A DNA stretch of 8,560 nucleotides from Angelakisella sp. (GTDB taxonomy: Bacteria > Bacillota > Clostridia > Oscillospirales > Ruminococcaceae). The stretch lies in assembly GCA_013316495.1 (NCBI GenBank), contig WSMP01000066.1, positions 1 to 8,560 on the forward strand, read 5' to 3'. Shown piece after piece: positions 1 to 5,760 of the stretch. The position numbers and the translations under genes are program-made. The first letter of the stretch is position 1. Each line of letters starts with the position of its first letter. The notes below the pieces were generated by a model. It did not search any database, was not told the DNA's origin, and saw only the letters and a program-made list of their open reading frames with translations.

Positions 1-203
1 CCGCCCCCCTTTGAAAAGGGGGGACGGAAACTTTACCGGCCTTCGGCCCTGCTGGCGAAGATTCCAGGCAGTCACTTGCGTCCTCCGAAGGGTTAAGGCC
101 CCTTAGGGCCGGTTAGGGCGAGACACCGGGGACACCCCTGCGGCGGCGCGCCGGGCTTTGGGAAAGAATCTGCGAATTGACCACCCCCCAGAAAAACAGC
201 CTC
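1..203. other. Non-coding, hairpin-rich upstream region
   Basis: No credible gene is seen here. The stretch holds several short inverted repeats. One pairs 4-12 with 15-23 (C6T3 against A3G6), extendable by CCG 1-3 with CGG 25-27 around a bulged A. Another is GGCC-TTC-GGCC near 38-48. A third is GGCCC 97-101 with GGGCC 106-110 around CTTA. A fourth is GGGG 128-131 with CCCC 135-138. None is followed by a convincing T run on either strand, so I do not call an intrinsic terminator. The first hairpin may be the end of an upstream transcript whose gene lies off the left edge. A CGGCGCGCCG palindrome sits at 144-153. Confidence 0.5.
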
Positions 204-232
204 TGGAACTCTTTGCAAAAATATGCTACAAT
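204..232 (+). promoter_or_regulatory. Extended -10 promoter of the XRE-cupin gene
   Basis: The -10 TACAAT at 227-232 is preceded by TG at 224-225 and one spacer base, giving an extended -10. A weak -35 (TGGAAC, 204-209) lies 17 bp upstream. Transcription would start near 239, leaving a leader of about 25-30 nt before the start codon. The extended -10 compensates for the poor -35. This is read from sequence only. Confidence 0.55.
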
Positions 233-266
233 GAGAAAAACAAATGCGAAGGGAGTGTATTTGGGG

Positions 267-884
267 ATGAATGAGCAGGTTACACAGATTGCCAGGCGCA
301 TTAAAGAACTGCGCGAGGTGCTGGAGATGAGCCTGGAGGACGTTTCGATGCAGCTGGGGGTGTGTATCGAGGACTACCGCCGCTACGAGGAGGGGAAGGA
401 CGACATCCCGGTGGGGGTGCTGTACGGGGCGGCCGCGCTCTTTCAGGTGGACCCCACTCTCCTCCTTACCGGCAAGCCCCCAAAAATGCGCACCTATGCC
501 CTGGTGAAAAAGGGAAGCGGGCTGAACATCGAGCGCTACCCCGGCTACCGCTTCTCCTCCCTGGCCACCAATTATGTCGGCCGGGAGATGGAGCCGATGA
601 TTGTCAACATCGACCCGATTGAGGAGGCCCCGGAGTATTTCTGCCACAGCGGGCAGGAATTTAACTATGTCCTTGCAGGAACCATCAAGGTGCTGCTGGG
701 GGAGCATGAGATTATCCTGGAGGAGGGGGACAGCCTCTACTTTGACCCCCGGATGTCCCACGTTCAGCTGGCGATTGGCGGCCCCGCCACCTTTCTGGTG
801 GTTATCAACGAGCAGGCCACCGCCTACGGCAACCCCACCATTCTGGACCCCAAGCAAGACCGGGAGCACACCTTCCGGGATTAA
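267..884 (+). CDS. XRE-family transcriptional regulator with C-terminal cupin domain
   Basis: A predicted 205-residue cytoplasmic DNA-binding regulator. Residues about 8-66 form an XRE-type helix-turn-helix (IKELREVLEMSLEDVSMQLG, then YRRYEEGKDDIP). Residues about 100-180 form a small cupin barrel. Cupin motif 1 is HSGQEFNYVLAG (H127, E131, G138) and motif 2 is EEGDSLYFDPRMSH (H165), so metal or small-molecule binding is plausible. This is the SutR/PuuR-like layout, in which the cupin senses a metabolite and the HTH binds DNA; the ligand cannot be told. ATG 267 is chosen as start, with AAGGGAG at 248-254 as a somewhat distant (12 nt) ribosome binding site. TTG 261 would have ideal 6-nt spacing and add two residues. 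The longer reading from ATG 177 is rejected because it would begin upstream of the promoter. The gene is monocistronic: own promoter, and a terminator 29 bp after its stop. In related Clostridia such regulators often sit by acyl-CoA synthetase genes, but none is visible here. Confidence 0.88.
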   Translation: MNEQVTQIARRIKELREVLEMSLEDVSMQLGVCIEDYRRYEEGKDDIPVGVLYGAAALFQVDPTLLLTGKPPKMRTYALVKKGSGLNIERYPGYRFSSLATNYVGREMEPMIVNIDPIEEAPEYFCHSGQEFNYVLAGTIKVLLGEHEIILEEGDSLYFDPRMSHVQLAIGGPATFLVVINEQATAYGNPTILDPKQDREHTFRD

Positions 885-913
885 GTTTACCTGCTTTTCC
901 CGCAAAACAGTAG

Positions 914-951
914 GCCCGGAGGCTGGTATCTGCCAGTCTCCGGGCTCTTCT
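914..951. terminator. Bidirectional intrinsic terminator between convergent genes
   Basis: A 13-bp stem pairs 914-926 with 933-945, with one G-T wobble at 922/937 and a six-base loop. On the plus strand it is followed by TCTTCT. On the minus strand it is followed within a few bases by a TGTTTTG stretch (complement of 904-910). It lies between the XRE-cupin gene, which stops at 884, and the lipase, whose stop codon begins at 957, so it can end both transcripts. Confidence 0.8.
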
Positions 952-956
952 ACGGG

Positions 957-1745
957 TTAAAAGCCGTCCTCCCGCATACGGGAGACCAGCGTTTCAAAGG
1001 CTTCCTGGACGTCGAAACCGGGGATATCCCGGCGGTTCATATCAATAACATCCTCGTGGGAGATGCCCCGCCCGTCCGCCGCGGTAAAAAGGGTGTACCG
1101 CTCCCCCCAGGGGAAGGAGGTTTCCGCCACCAAGCCGTCGTTGGCCCCATCAAAGTGCATCACAAAGGGATGGGAAAGGCCCATGGCGAAGCCGCCGTCA
1201 CCTCCCCGTTCCAGCCGGGAGCCGGCGCTTTGGTAAAACACCCCAGGGGCGTCGGGGACCTCCTGGTTAAAGCGGGCGCAGGCGCCGGCGGTGAGGTCCT
1301 CCACCGCCGCCAGGAAGTCCGGGGGATGCTCCCCCATCTGCCGCAGGGTGGCGCTGTAGCCGGTGGTGATGGCGCGCTGGGCGGGCTTTGGAATCCGCTC
1401 CAGAAGGCGGTCCACAAAGAGGCAGCCCCGGTGGGGGGTGTTGATGGTGGTGAGGGAGGTCACGTAGGGGACCATCCCCAGGCGGCTGATGGCCCACCGG
1501 CTGTCCAGCCCCCCTTTGGAATGGGCCAGGAGATTTACCTTGCCCGCTTCCTCCGCAAGCTCCCGAATGCGGCGGGCCAGCTCCGCCCCGCTGTCCGCCA
1601 CCGCGGCGGTGGCCTGGTGGCCGCTGTGGTGGACCACCGCGCCCTTTTTCCGGAGGGCCTCCGGGATGCGGCCCCAGTAATCCTCCCGATAGAAGACCCC
1701 GTGGACCAGCAGGATTGGGTATTTGGTGCGGCAGGGCTGCTCCAT
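957..1745 (-). CDS. Alpha/beta-hydrolase, triacylglycerol lipase/esterase family
   Basis: A 262-residue serine hydrolase, predicted to cleave carboxylic esters such as acylglycerols. The N-terminal strand YPILLVHGVF carries the oxyanion-hole HG (15-16). The nucleophile elbow is AHSKGGLDSR with Ser76, the AHSxG variant of the usual GxSxG. The probable acid is Asp203 (GANDGLV) and the probable histidine is His230 (GISHEDVID). The NTPHRG motif (102-107) is typical of bacterial lipases related to the Pseudomonas/Burkholderia type. There is no signal peptide or membrane segment, so it looks cytoplasmic, unlike most secreted lipases of that group. It is the last gene of the minus-strand operon. Its ATG lies 10 nt after the UPF0210 stop, with GGAGGG abutting the ATG, so initiation may depend on translational coupling. 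The physiological substrate is unknown. Confidence 0.85.
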   Translation of the reverse strand: MEQPCRTKYPILLVHGVFYREDYWGRIPEALRKKGAVVHHSGHQATAAVADSGAELARRIRELAEEAGKVNLLAHSKGGLDSRWAISRLGMVPYVTSLTTINTPHRGCLFVDRLLERIPKPAQRAITTGYSATLRQMGEHPPDFLAAVEDLTAGACARFNQEVPDAPGVFYQSAGSRLERGGDGGFAMGLSHPFVMHFDGANDGLVAETSFPWGERYTLFTAADGRGISHEDVIDMNRRDIPGFDVQEAFETLVSRMREDGF

Positions 1746-1755
1746 CCCTCCGCCC

Positions 1756-3117
1756 TCAGTTCTTCAGGCTCTGCATGGGAGCGGGAATCTGTCCCCCCCG
1801 GCGGATGAACCGCTCCGGAGAACACTTGCTGATTCGCATTACCGGGCCGCTTCCCAGCAGGCCGCCAAACTGGAGGGTATCTCCAACCTCCTTGCCGATG
1901 GCGGGGATGACCCGGACAGCGGTGGTTTTGGAATTCACCATGCCGATGGCGGCCTCGTCGGCAATAAGGGCGGCGATGACCTCGGCGGTGGTATCCCCCG
2001 GCAGGACAATCATATCCAGACCCACGCTGCAAACAGCAGTCATAGCCTCCAGCTTCTCAATGGACAGCGCCCCGCTGGTGGCCGCAGCAATCATCCCCTC
2101 GTCCTCCGAAACAGGGATGAAGGCCCCGGAAAGCCCTCCCACGCGGGAGGAGGCCATAACGCCTCCCTTCTTCACCGCATCGTTCAGAAGGGCCAAACAG
2201 GCGGTAGTGCCGCAGGCTCCGCAGCTTTCCAGGCCCATCTCCTCCAGTATCCTTGCCACACTGTCCCCAATGGCGGGGGTGGGGGCCAGGCTCAGGTCCA
2301 CAATGCCAAAGGGCACCCCCAGGCGGCGGCTTGCCTCGGTGCCTACCAGCTGTCCCATCCGGGTGATTTTAAAGGCGGTGCGCTTGATGATGTCCGCCAG
2401 CTCGCTGATGGAGGCGTCCGGGTTTTTAGCCAGCACCGCCCGCACCACGCCGGGGCCGGAAACCCCTACATTGATTTCGCAGTCCGGCTCCCCCGGCCCG
2501 TGGAAGGCCCCGGCCATAAAGGGATTGTCCTCCGGGGCGTTACAGAGCACCACTAACTTCGCGGCGGCAATGCAGTCCCGCTCCGCCGTCCGCTCCGAGC
2601 ATTCCCGCACAATCTGGCCCATAAGGACCACCGCATCCATGTTGATGCCCGCCTTGGTGGAGCCCACATTCACCGAGGCGCAGATATTCCCGGTTACAGA
2701 CAGGGCCTCCGGGATGGAGCGGATGAGGGCCATATCCCCAGGGGAAAAGCCCTTCTGCACCAGGGCGGAGTACCCCCCGATGAAGTTTACCCCCAGGGTG
2801 TCCGCCGCCCGCTGGAGGGTGAGGGCCAGTTTTACCGGATCGCCGCCGCTGGGTCCCGCAATCATGGCGATGGGGGTGACGGCGATGCGCTTATTGATGA
2901 TGGGGATGCCATACTGCCGCTGAATCTCCTCTCCCGTCTGCACCAGGTCTTTGGCTAAGCGGCAGATTTTGTCATAGACCCTTTGGCAGGTGCGGTCCAT
3001 GTCCTCGCAGGCGCAGTCCAGCAGGGAGATGCCCATGGTGGTGGTGCGCACATCCAGGCAGTCGTCCTGAATCATCTGTATCGTTTCTAAAATATCTTTG
3101 GTATCCAAAACAGGCAT
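1756..3117 (-). CDS. PFL family protein (UPF0210/DUF711)
   Basis: A 453-residue protein, the usual full length of UPF0210. Family signatures are visible along it: LDVRTTTMGISLLDC (21-35), GDPVKLALTLQRAA, GFSPGDMALIRSIPEAL, ICASVNVGSTKAGINMDAV, NAPEDNPFMAGAFHG, LESCGACGTTACLALLND and VGLDMIVLPGDT. The family is annotated as having a pyruvate-formate-lyase-like fold, but I see no glycyl-radical motif to assign PFL chemistry. The biochemical role is unknown. It is a soluble protein with no signal peptide or membrane span. It starts 15 nt after the stop of the ACT-domain gene with AGGGGG (3125-3131) as ribosome binding site. That tight pairing (UPF0237 then UPF0210) is conserved in many Gram-positive bacteria and suggests the two act together, with the ACT protein perhaps a ligand-sensing partner (inference). 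Confidence 0.93.
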   Translation of the reverse strand: MPVLDTKDILETIQMIQDDCLDVRTTTMGISLLDCACEDMDRTCQRVYDKICRLAKDLVQTGEEIQRQYGIPIINKRIAVTPIAMIAGPSGGDPVKLALTLQRAADTLGVNFIGGYSALVQKGFSPGDMALIRSIPEALSVTGNICASVNVGSTKAGINMDAVVLMGQIVRECSERTAERDCIAAAKLVVLCNAPEDNPFMAGAFHGPGEPDCEINVGVSGPGVVRAVLAKNPDASISELADIIKRTAFKITRMGQLVGTEASRRLGVPFGIVDLSLAPTPAIGDSVARILEEMGLESCGACGTTACLALLNDAVKKGGVMASSRVGGLSGAFIPVSEDEGMIAAATSGALSIEKLEAMTAVCSVGLDMIVLPGDTTAEVIAALIADEAAIGMVNSKTTAVRVIPAIGKEVGDTLQFGGLLGSGPVMRISKCSPERFIRRGGQIPAPMQSLKN

Positions 3118-3132
3118 ATTTGTTCCCCCTAA

Positions 3133-3402
3133 TCAGATGTGGTGCATGGAGTTGAAGATGTCCTCGTGCATCACATGGGTGGAAAGGTTCATCTCCTGGC
3201 CGATGGTGTCGATTTTGGCGGCGAACTGGTCGAAGGACAGCTTTAGTCCGGAAATATCCACCAGCATAATCATGGCGAACATATCCTGCAAGACCGACTG
3301 GGTCACCTCGATGACGTTGGCGTTGGCCTCGGCGCAGGCCCCGGACACCTTGGAGAGGATGCCCACCATGTCCTTGCCGATGACGGTCACAACAGCGCGC
3401 AT
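3133..3402 (-). CDS. ACT domain-containing protein (UPF0237)
   Basis: An 89-residue protein that is essentially one ACT domain, like the regulatory domains of the glycine-cleavage repressor GcvR and of amino-acid enzymes. The first strand and turn read MRAVVTVIGKDMVGILSKVS, followed by ACAEANANVIEVTQSVLQDMF, the helix and second strand that usually shape the ligand site. It presumably dimerises and binds a small ligand such as an amino acid; the ligand is not known. The start is ATG 3402, chosen because the ACT fold begins there and GAGG (3410-3413) sits 7 nt upstream. A longer open frame reaches 3522, but the extra 40 residues are low-complexity Lys/Ser-rich and overlap the previous gene's end. 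It is followed 15 nt later by UPF0210. The 109-nt gap upstream to the SDR gene shows neither a clear terminator nor a clear promoter. Confidence 0.9.
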   Translation of the reverse strand: MRAVVTVIGKDMVGILSKVSGACAEANANVIEVTQSVLQDMFAMIMLVDISGLKLSFDQFAAKIDTIGQEMNLSTHVMHEDIFNSMHHI

Positions 3403-3511
3403 AACAATTCCTCGCTTTCTTTTACTCGTCTTTTGTTTGTGCTTTTGGTTTAAAAAGGGAGATGAACAGGCCCTGGGCGAAACCTTTCTGTCCTTTGGAG
3501 AAGGGGGAGCG

Positions 3512-4255
3512 CTAAATGACAAAGCCCCCGTTCACTCCAATGACCTGTCCGGTGATAAAGGCGGATCCCTCCTCCGCCAGCCATAGGATGGTCCGGGCCA
3601 CGTCCTCCGGGGTGCCGATGCTCCCCAAAGGGGTCTCCTCCCGGAGGGCGGCCAGCGTCTCTGGGTCCAAAGCGTCGTTCATTTCAGTGGCGATGACGCC
3701 GGGGGCCACGCAGTTTACCCGGATGCCGCTGGGTCCCAGCTCCTTGGCCAGCGCCTTGGTGAAGCCGATGACCGCCGCCTTTGCAGCAGAATAGTGCACC
3801 TCGCAGGAGGCCCCCACCTGCCCCCAAATGGAGGAGATGTTGATGATATTCCCGGTGTGGCGGCGGACCATGTGGGGCACCGCCGCGCGGCAGCAGGTAA
3901 AGAGACTCCGGGCGTTGACGGCGAACATCCGGTCCCAGTCCTCCTCGGTGAGGTCGGTGAAGAGCTTCTGCTGGGCGATGCCGGCGTTATTTACAAAGAG
4001 GTCCAGCTGTCCCCACCGCTCTAGGACGGCTTGGACCAGGGCCTCCATCTCCGCCGCCGAGGCCACATCCCCCTGGAAGGGGAAGACCTGGCAGCCCTCC
4101 GCCGCCAGGGAGGCGCAGAGGGCGTTGGCCCTTTCCAGGCGTTGATAGCAGCCCACCGCCACCCGCCAGCCATTCCGGGCCAGGAGGGAAACAGCAGCAG
4201 CCCCGATACCCCGGCTCCCGCCGGTGACTATGGCAGTTCGGAATGCAGTACCCAT
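3512..4255 (-). CDS. ymfI: SDR-family reductase, probable YmfI-type EF-P 5-aminopentanone reductase
   Basis: A 247-residue classical short-chain dehydrogenase/reductase. The Rossmann cofactor motif is TGGSRGIG (11-18) and NNAG is at 89-92. The catalytic tetrad is Asn114, Ser142, Tyr155 and Lys159. The C-terminus GQVIGVNGGFVI is typical of FabG-like enzymes. I favour YmfI over housekeeping FabG because the region around the active site (SSIWGQVGASCEVHYSAAK) and the LFTDLTEEDW segment match what I recall of clostridial proteins annotated as EF-P 5-aminopentanone reductase. In Bacillus subtilis YmfI reduces the 5-aminopentanone group on elongation factor P to 5-aminopentanol, a modification that helps EF-P act at polyproline stalls. 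No fatty-acid synthesis genes lie nearby, which argues against fabG. The ribosome binding site is AGGA (4265-4268), 9 nt from ATG 4255. Generic FabG-like function remains possible. Confidence 0.85.
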   Translation of the reverse strand: MGTAFRTAIVTGGSRGIGAAAVSLLARNGWRVAVGCYQRLERANALCASLAAEGCQVFPFQGDVASAAEMEALVQAVLERWGQLDLFVNNAGIAQQKLFTDLTEEDWDRMFAVNARSLFTCCRAAVPHMVRRHTGNIINISSIWGQVGASCEVHYSAAKAAVIGFTKALAKELGPSGIRVNCVAPGVIATEMNDALDPETLAALREETPLGSIGTPEDVARTILWLAEEGSAFITGQVIGVNGGFVI

Positions 4256-4297
4256 AAGAAATTATCCTATTCGTATAAAATGTATTTGATATAACAG

Positions 4298-4666
4298 CTA
4301 CAGCTTTTTCAGCCAAACAAAGAGCCAGACGAAGACACAGAACAGGGTGAGGATGCACATACCGGCGAAGATAGCATAGGCGTCCTGGGAGACCAGCACC
4401 GTTACCGAATCCGGGTCCACCCCGGTGCTGGCAATAAGCTCCATCTTGGCCGCCTGGGGGAGATACCACATCAGCTTCCAGCTCAGCCAGGTGAGGACGG
4501 CGCTGACAGCGGTGAGGATGTACATCACCTGAAAGGCCGGGGTGAAAAATCGGGGCCTTCGGGCCTGCCAGCGGCTGCGCCACCGCCGGATTTTGCGGAC
4601 CGCCGCCCGCAGCCAGGCCCAGCACTGTTTTAGCTTCTGCTGCCATTGGCTCCGATTCACTGCCAT
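4298..4666 (-). CDS. Small two-helix membrane protein of unknown function
   Basis: A 122-residue protein I do not recognise. The first 45 residues are strongly basic and Trp-rich (WLRAAVRKIRRWRSRWQARR). Two hydrophobic segments follow, about 46-68 (VMYILTAVSAVLTWLSWKLM) and 97-119 (YAIFAGMCILTLFCVFVWLF), and the protein ends in KKL. By the positive-inside rule both ends face the cytoplasm. The 28-residue loop between them (containing MELIASTGVDPDS) would be outside and carries acidic residues. There is no cleavable signal peptide. The start is well set by AAGGAGG (4674-4680), 7 nt before ATG 4666. It is the first gene after a promoter on the minus strand and lies 42 nt upstream of the SDR gene, so it is probably cotranscribed with SDR, ACT, UPF0210 and lipase. 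Confidence 0.75.
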   Translation of the reverse strand: MAVNRSQWQQKLKQCWAWLRAAVRKIRRWRSRWQARRPRFFTPAFQVMYILTAVSAVLTWLSWKLMWYLPQAAKMELIASTGVDPDSVTVLVSQDAYAIFAGMCILTLFCVFVWLFVWLKKL

Positions 4667-4716
4667 CCCGCCCCCTCCTTTCCGGTTTTATCACCCGCTA
4701 TATAATCTATCAAAAT

Positions 4717-4745
4717 ATTTTACCACAGGATTGCAAAAAACTCCA
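4717..4745 (-). promoter_or_regulatory. Extended -10 promoter of the minus-strand five-gene operon
   Basis: On the minus strand TGGTAAAAT (4717-4725) forms an extended -10. A weak -35 (TGGAGT, 4740-4745) lies 17 bp upstream. Transcription would begin near 4710, giving a leader of about 44 nt to the membrane-protein ATG. Another AT-rich block (TTATAT within 4699-4707) has no matching -35. The -35 lies only 10 bp from that of the divergent glpP promoter. Confidence 0.45.
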
Positions 4746-4755
4746 GAGATGTTCG

Positions 4756-4784
4756 TTGATTTTCCCCCTGTTCCATGCTATGAT
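4756..4784 (+). promoter_or_regulatory. SigmaA-type promoter of glpP
   Basis: The -35 TTGATT (4756-4761), a 17-bp spacer and the -10 TATGAT (4779-4784) match the vegetative consensus well. A TG at 4776-4777 also makes it an extended -10. The start site is expected near 4791. This is the best promoter in the window. Confidence 0.75.
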
Positions 4785-4790
4785 AACATT

Positions 4791-4923
4791 GGTTAAAAGG
4801 GGAGTTTTGAAATATCGCACCAAAAACAAGCGCTTTCGGCGGCGGTTCTATTGCCATGGCGGGCTGTGCCACCGGCCCTGTTATAGGGGGACAAGCCAAA
4901 TCACAATTAAGGAGCGACCGGAT
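4791..4923 (+). promoter_or_regulatory. Long 5' leader of glpP, no known riboswitch recognised
   Basis: About 133 nt separate the predicted start site from the glpP ATG. The leader contains the palindromes AAGCGCTT and GCCATGGC, and a possible GGGCTG/CGGCCC hairpin around a TGCCAC loop. No T run follows, so no leader terminator of the kind GlpP acts on is evident. I see no match to a riboswitch class I know. A translated upstream extension is unlikely, because AAGGAG at 4909-4914 positions initiation at 4924. Confidence 0.35.
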
Positions 4924-5487
4924 ATGCAAGACCTTGGAGCTATTTTGGCGGAAAATCCCATCATCGCGGCGGTAAAGGACGACAAGGGCCTGGAAAGGGC
5001 CCTCCTCACCGATTGCCGCATTATCTTCCTCCTTTACGGCAATGTGTGCAGTGTAAGCGGCCTTGTGGAGCGAATCAAATCCGACCACAAGCTGGTTATG
5101 GTCCATATTGACCTGATTGACGGTCTTTCCAGCAAGGATGTGGCGGTGGCCTTCCTGCGGCAGAACACCCAGGCGGATGGGGTCATCAGCACCAAGCCCG
5201 CCATTGTAAAGGCCGCCAAGGAGCAGGGGCTGCTGGCGATTCAGCGCTTTTTCCTCATTGATTCCCTGGCGATGGCAAACTTCCAAAAGTACACCGAGGT
5301 GCAGGCGGCCGACGCCATCGAAATCCTCCCCGCCACCATGCCCAAGGTCATCCGGAAGATTACCGCCGCCTGCCGCCTGCCCATTATCGCCGGGGGACTT
5401 ATCAGCGATAAGGAGGACATTTTGCTGGCCCTCCAAAACGGCGCCGCCGCTGTCTCCTCCACCAATCAGGAAGTCTGGACCATGTAA
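4924..5487 (+). CDS. glpP: Glycerol-3-phosphate-responsive antiterminator GlpP
   Basis: A 187-residue protein, the usual length for GlpP. In Bacillus GlpP binds glycerol 3-phosphate and the leader RNA of glp mRNAs such as glpD, allowing read-through of a leader terminator. The predicted fold is a TIM-like barrel with family blocks NPIIAAVKD (11-19), HIDLIDGLSS (61-70), DGVISTK (85-91), IEILPATMPKVI (132-143), PIIAGGLI (153-160) and AAAVSSTN (174-181). The PIIAGGLI and AVSSTN segments are the likely phosphate-binding loops. ATG 4924 is chosen because AAGGAG (4909-4914) lies 9 nt upstream and the family homology begins there. The open frame extends to 4756, but that part covers the promoter and leader. 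The gene stands alone. Its expected targets (glpF, glpK, glpD) are not in the window, so they would be regulated in trans. No clear plus-strand terminator follows. Confidence 0.92.
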   Translation: MQDLGAILAENPIIAAVKDDKGLERALLTDCRIIFLLYGNVCSVSGLVERIKSDHKLVMVHIDLIDGLSSKDVAVAFLRQNTQADGVISTKPAIVKAAKEQGLLAIQRFFLIDSLAMANFQKYTEVQAADAIEILPATMPKVIRKITAACRLPIIAGGLISDKEDILLALQNGAAAVSSTNQEVWTM

Positions 5488-5554
5488 AGAAAGGGGAGCG
5501 GCCGCCGGGGTTTGGAACCTCTGGACACCGTGTCCAGAAGCACCGCCTGAATAG
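5488..5554. other. Non-coding gap after glpP with a short hairpin
   Basis: The stretch contains a perfect 7-bp stem (CTGGACA 5521-5527 with TGTCCAG 5531-5537, loop CCG), followed by AAGCACC rather than T residues. It may slow or protect the 3' end of the glpP transcript but is not a standard intrinsic terminator. No gene is seen. Confidence 0.4.
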
Positions 5555-5588
5555 AAAAACGCCCGCATAGCGCAAGGCTATACGGACG
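5555..5588 (-). terminator. Strong intrinsic terminator of the sulfatase/anSME operon
   Basis: On the minus strand a 12-bp stem (5577-5588 with 5560-5571, two G-T wobbles) closes a five-base loop and is followed directly by five T residues (5555-5559 on the plus strand read AAAAA). There is no comparable T run on the plus strand. It is placed to end transcripts arriving from the anSME gene. Confidence 0.85.
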
Positions 5589-5606
5589 TGTCGTGGCGAC
5601 TGCATA

Positions 5607-5760
5607 TTACAATTTTCGCAGCTGTGGGTAGGGCTTTTTTGACAGGTCAGAGGGGGACAATTCAATGTAGGTCTTCAGGTCCTCGCGGATCCCCTGGAGG
5701 CAAGGCCGCCGGGAAAGCCCTGCTGTCTTATCACCGGCCGGATACAGCCTCTCCAGCGCT
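5607..5760 (-). pseudogene. Orphan coding-like tail between anSME stop and terminator
   Basis: After the anSME stop codon, another minus-strand frame stays open to a TAA at 5607-5609. It encodes about 51 residues with ordinary protein-like composition, ending in YIELSPSDLSKKPYPQLRKL. The frame lies one base off from anSME. No ATG, GTG or TTG start with a ribosome binding site is visible near its beginning, because the open frame only continues as a shadow inside anSME. Its stop lies 18 nt before the strong operon terminator, the place where a real last gene would end. It could be the 3' remnant of a deleted gene, a frameshifted extension of anSME, or chance. I do not recognise the family. Against an anSME frameshift, the maturase already has normal length and all expected cysteines. 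Confidence 0.3.

Noticed and set aside
1..27. C6T3/A3G6 hairpin as an intrinsic terminator
   Set aside because: No T run follows on the plus strand and the left context is missing, so the terminator call cannot be supported.
93..905. Long open frame on the minus strand opposite the XRE-cupin gene
   Set aside because: It is antisense to a well-supported gene. Its composition (Gly, His, Leu, Gln rich) is typical of frames opposite GC-rich coding DNA, and no known motif is seen.
1715..2923. 402-codon plus-strand open frame opposite the UPF0210 gene
   Set aside because: It is antisense to a gene with clear family motifs. The Ser/Ala/Arg/Pro/Thr-rich product has no domain and there is no ribosome binding site.
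3403..3511. Internal promoter or terminator between the SDR and ACT genes
   Set aside because: The gap is A/T richer on the coding strand, but no -35/-10 pair with proper spacing and no stem plus T run was found.
3403..3522. N-terminal extension of the ACT protein
   Set aside because: The extra 40 residues are Lys/Ser/Pro-rich and overlap the end of the SDR gene. ATG 3402 has a good ribosome binding site and the ACT fold starts there.
4756..4923. N-terminal extension of GlpP from the upstream ATG at 4756
   Set aside because: The extension covers the promoter -35/-10 and is Arg/Cys-rich without family similarity. The ribosome binding site and family start support ATG 4924.
5521..5537. Hairpin as the glpP terminator
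   Set aside because: The 7-bp stem is followed by AAGCACC, with no T tract.
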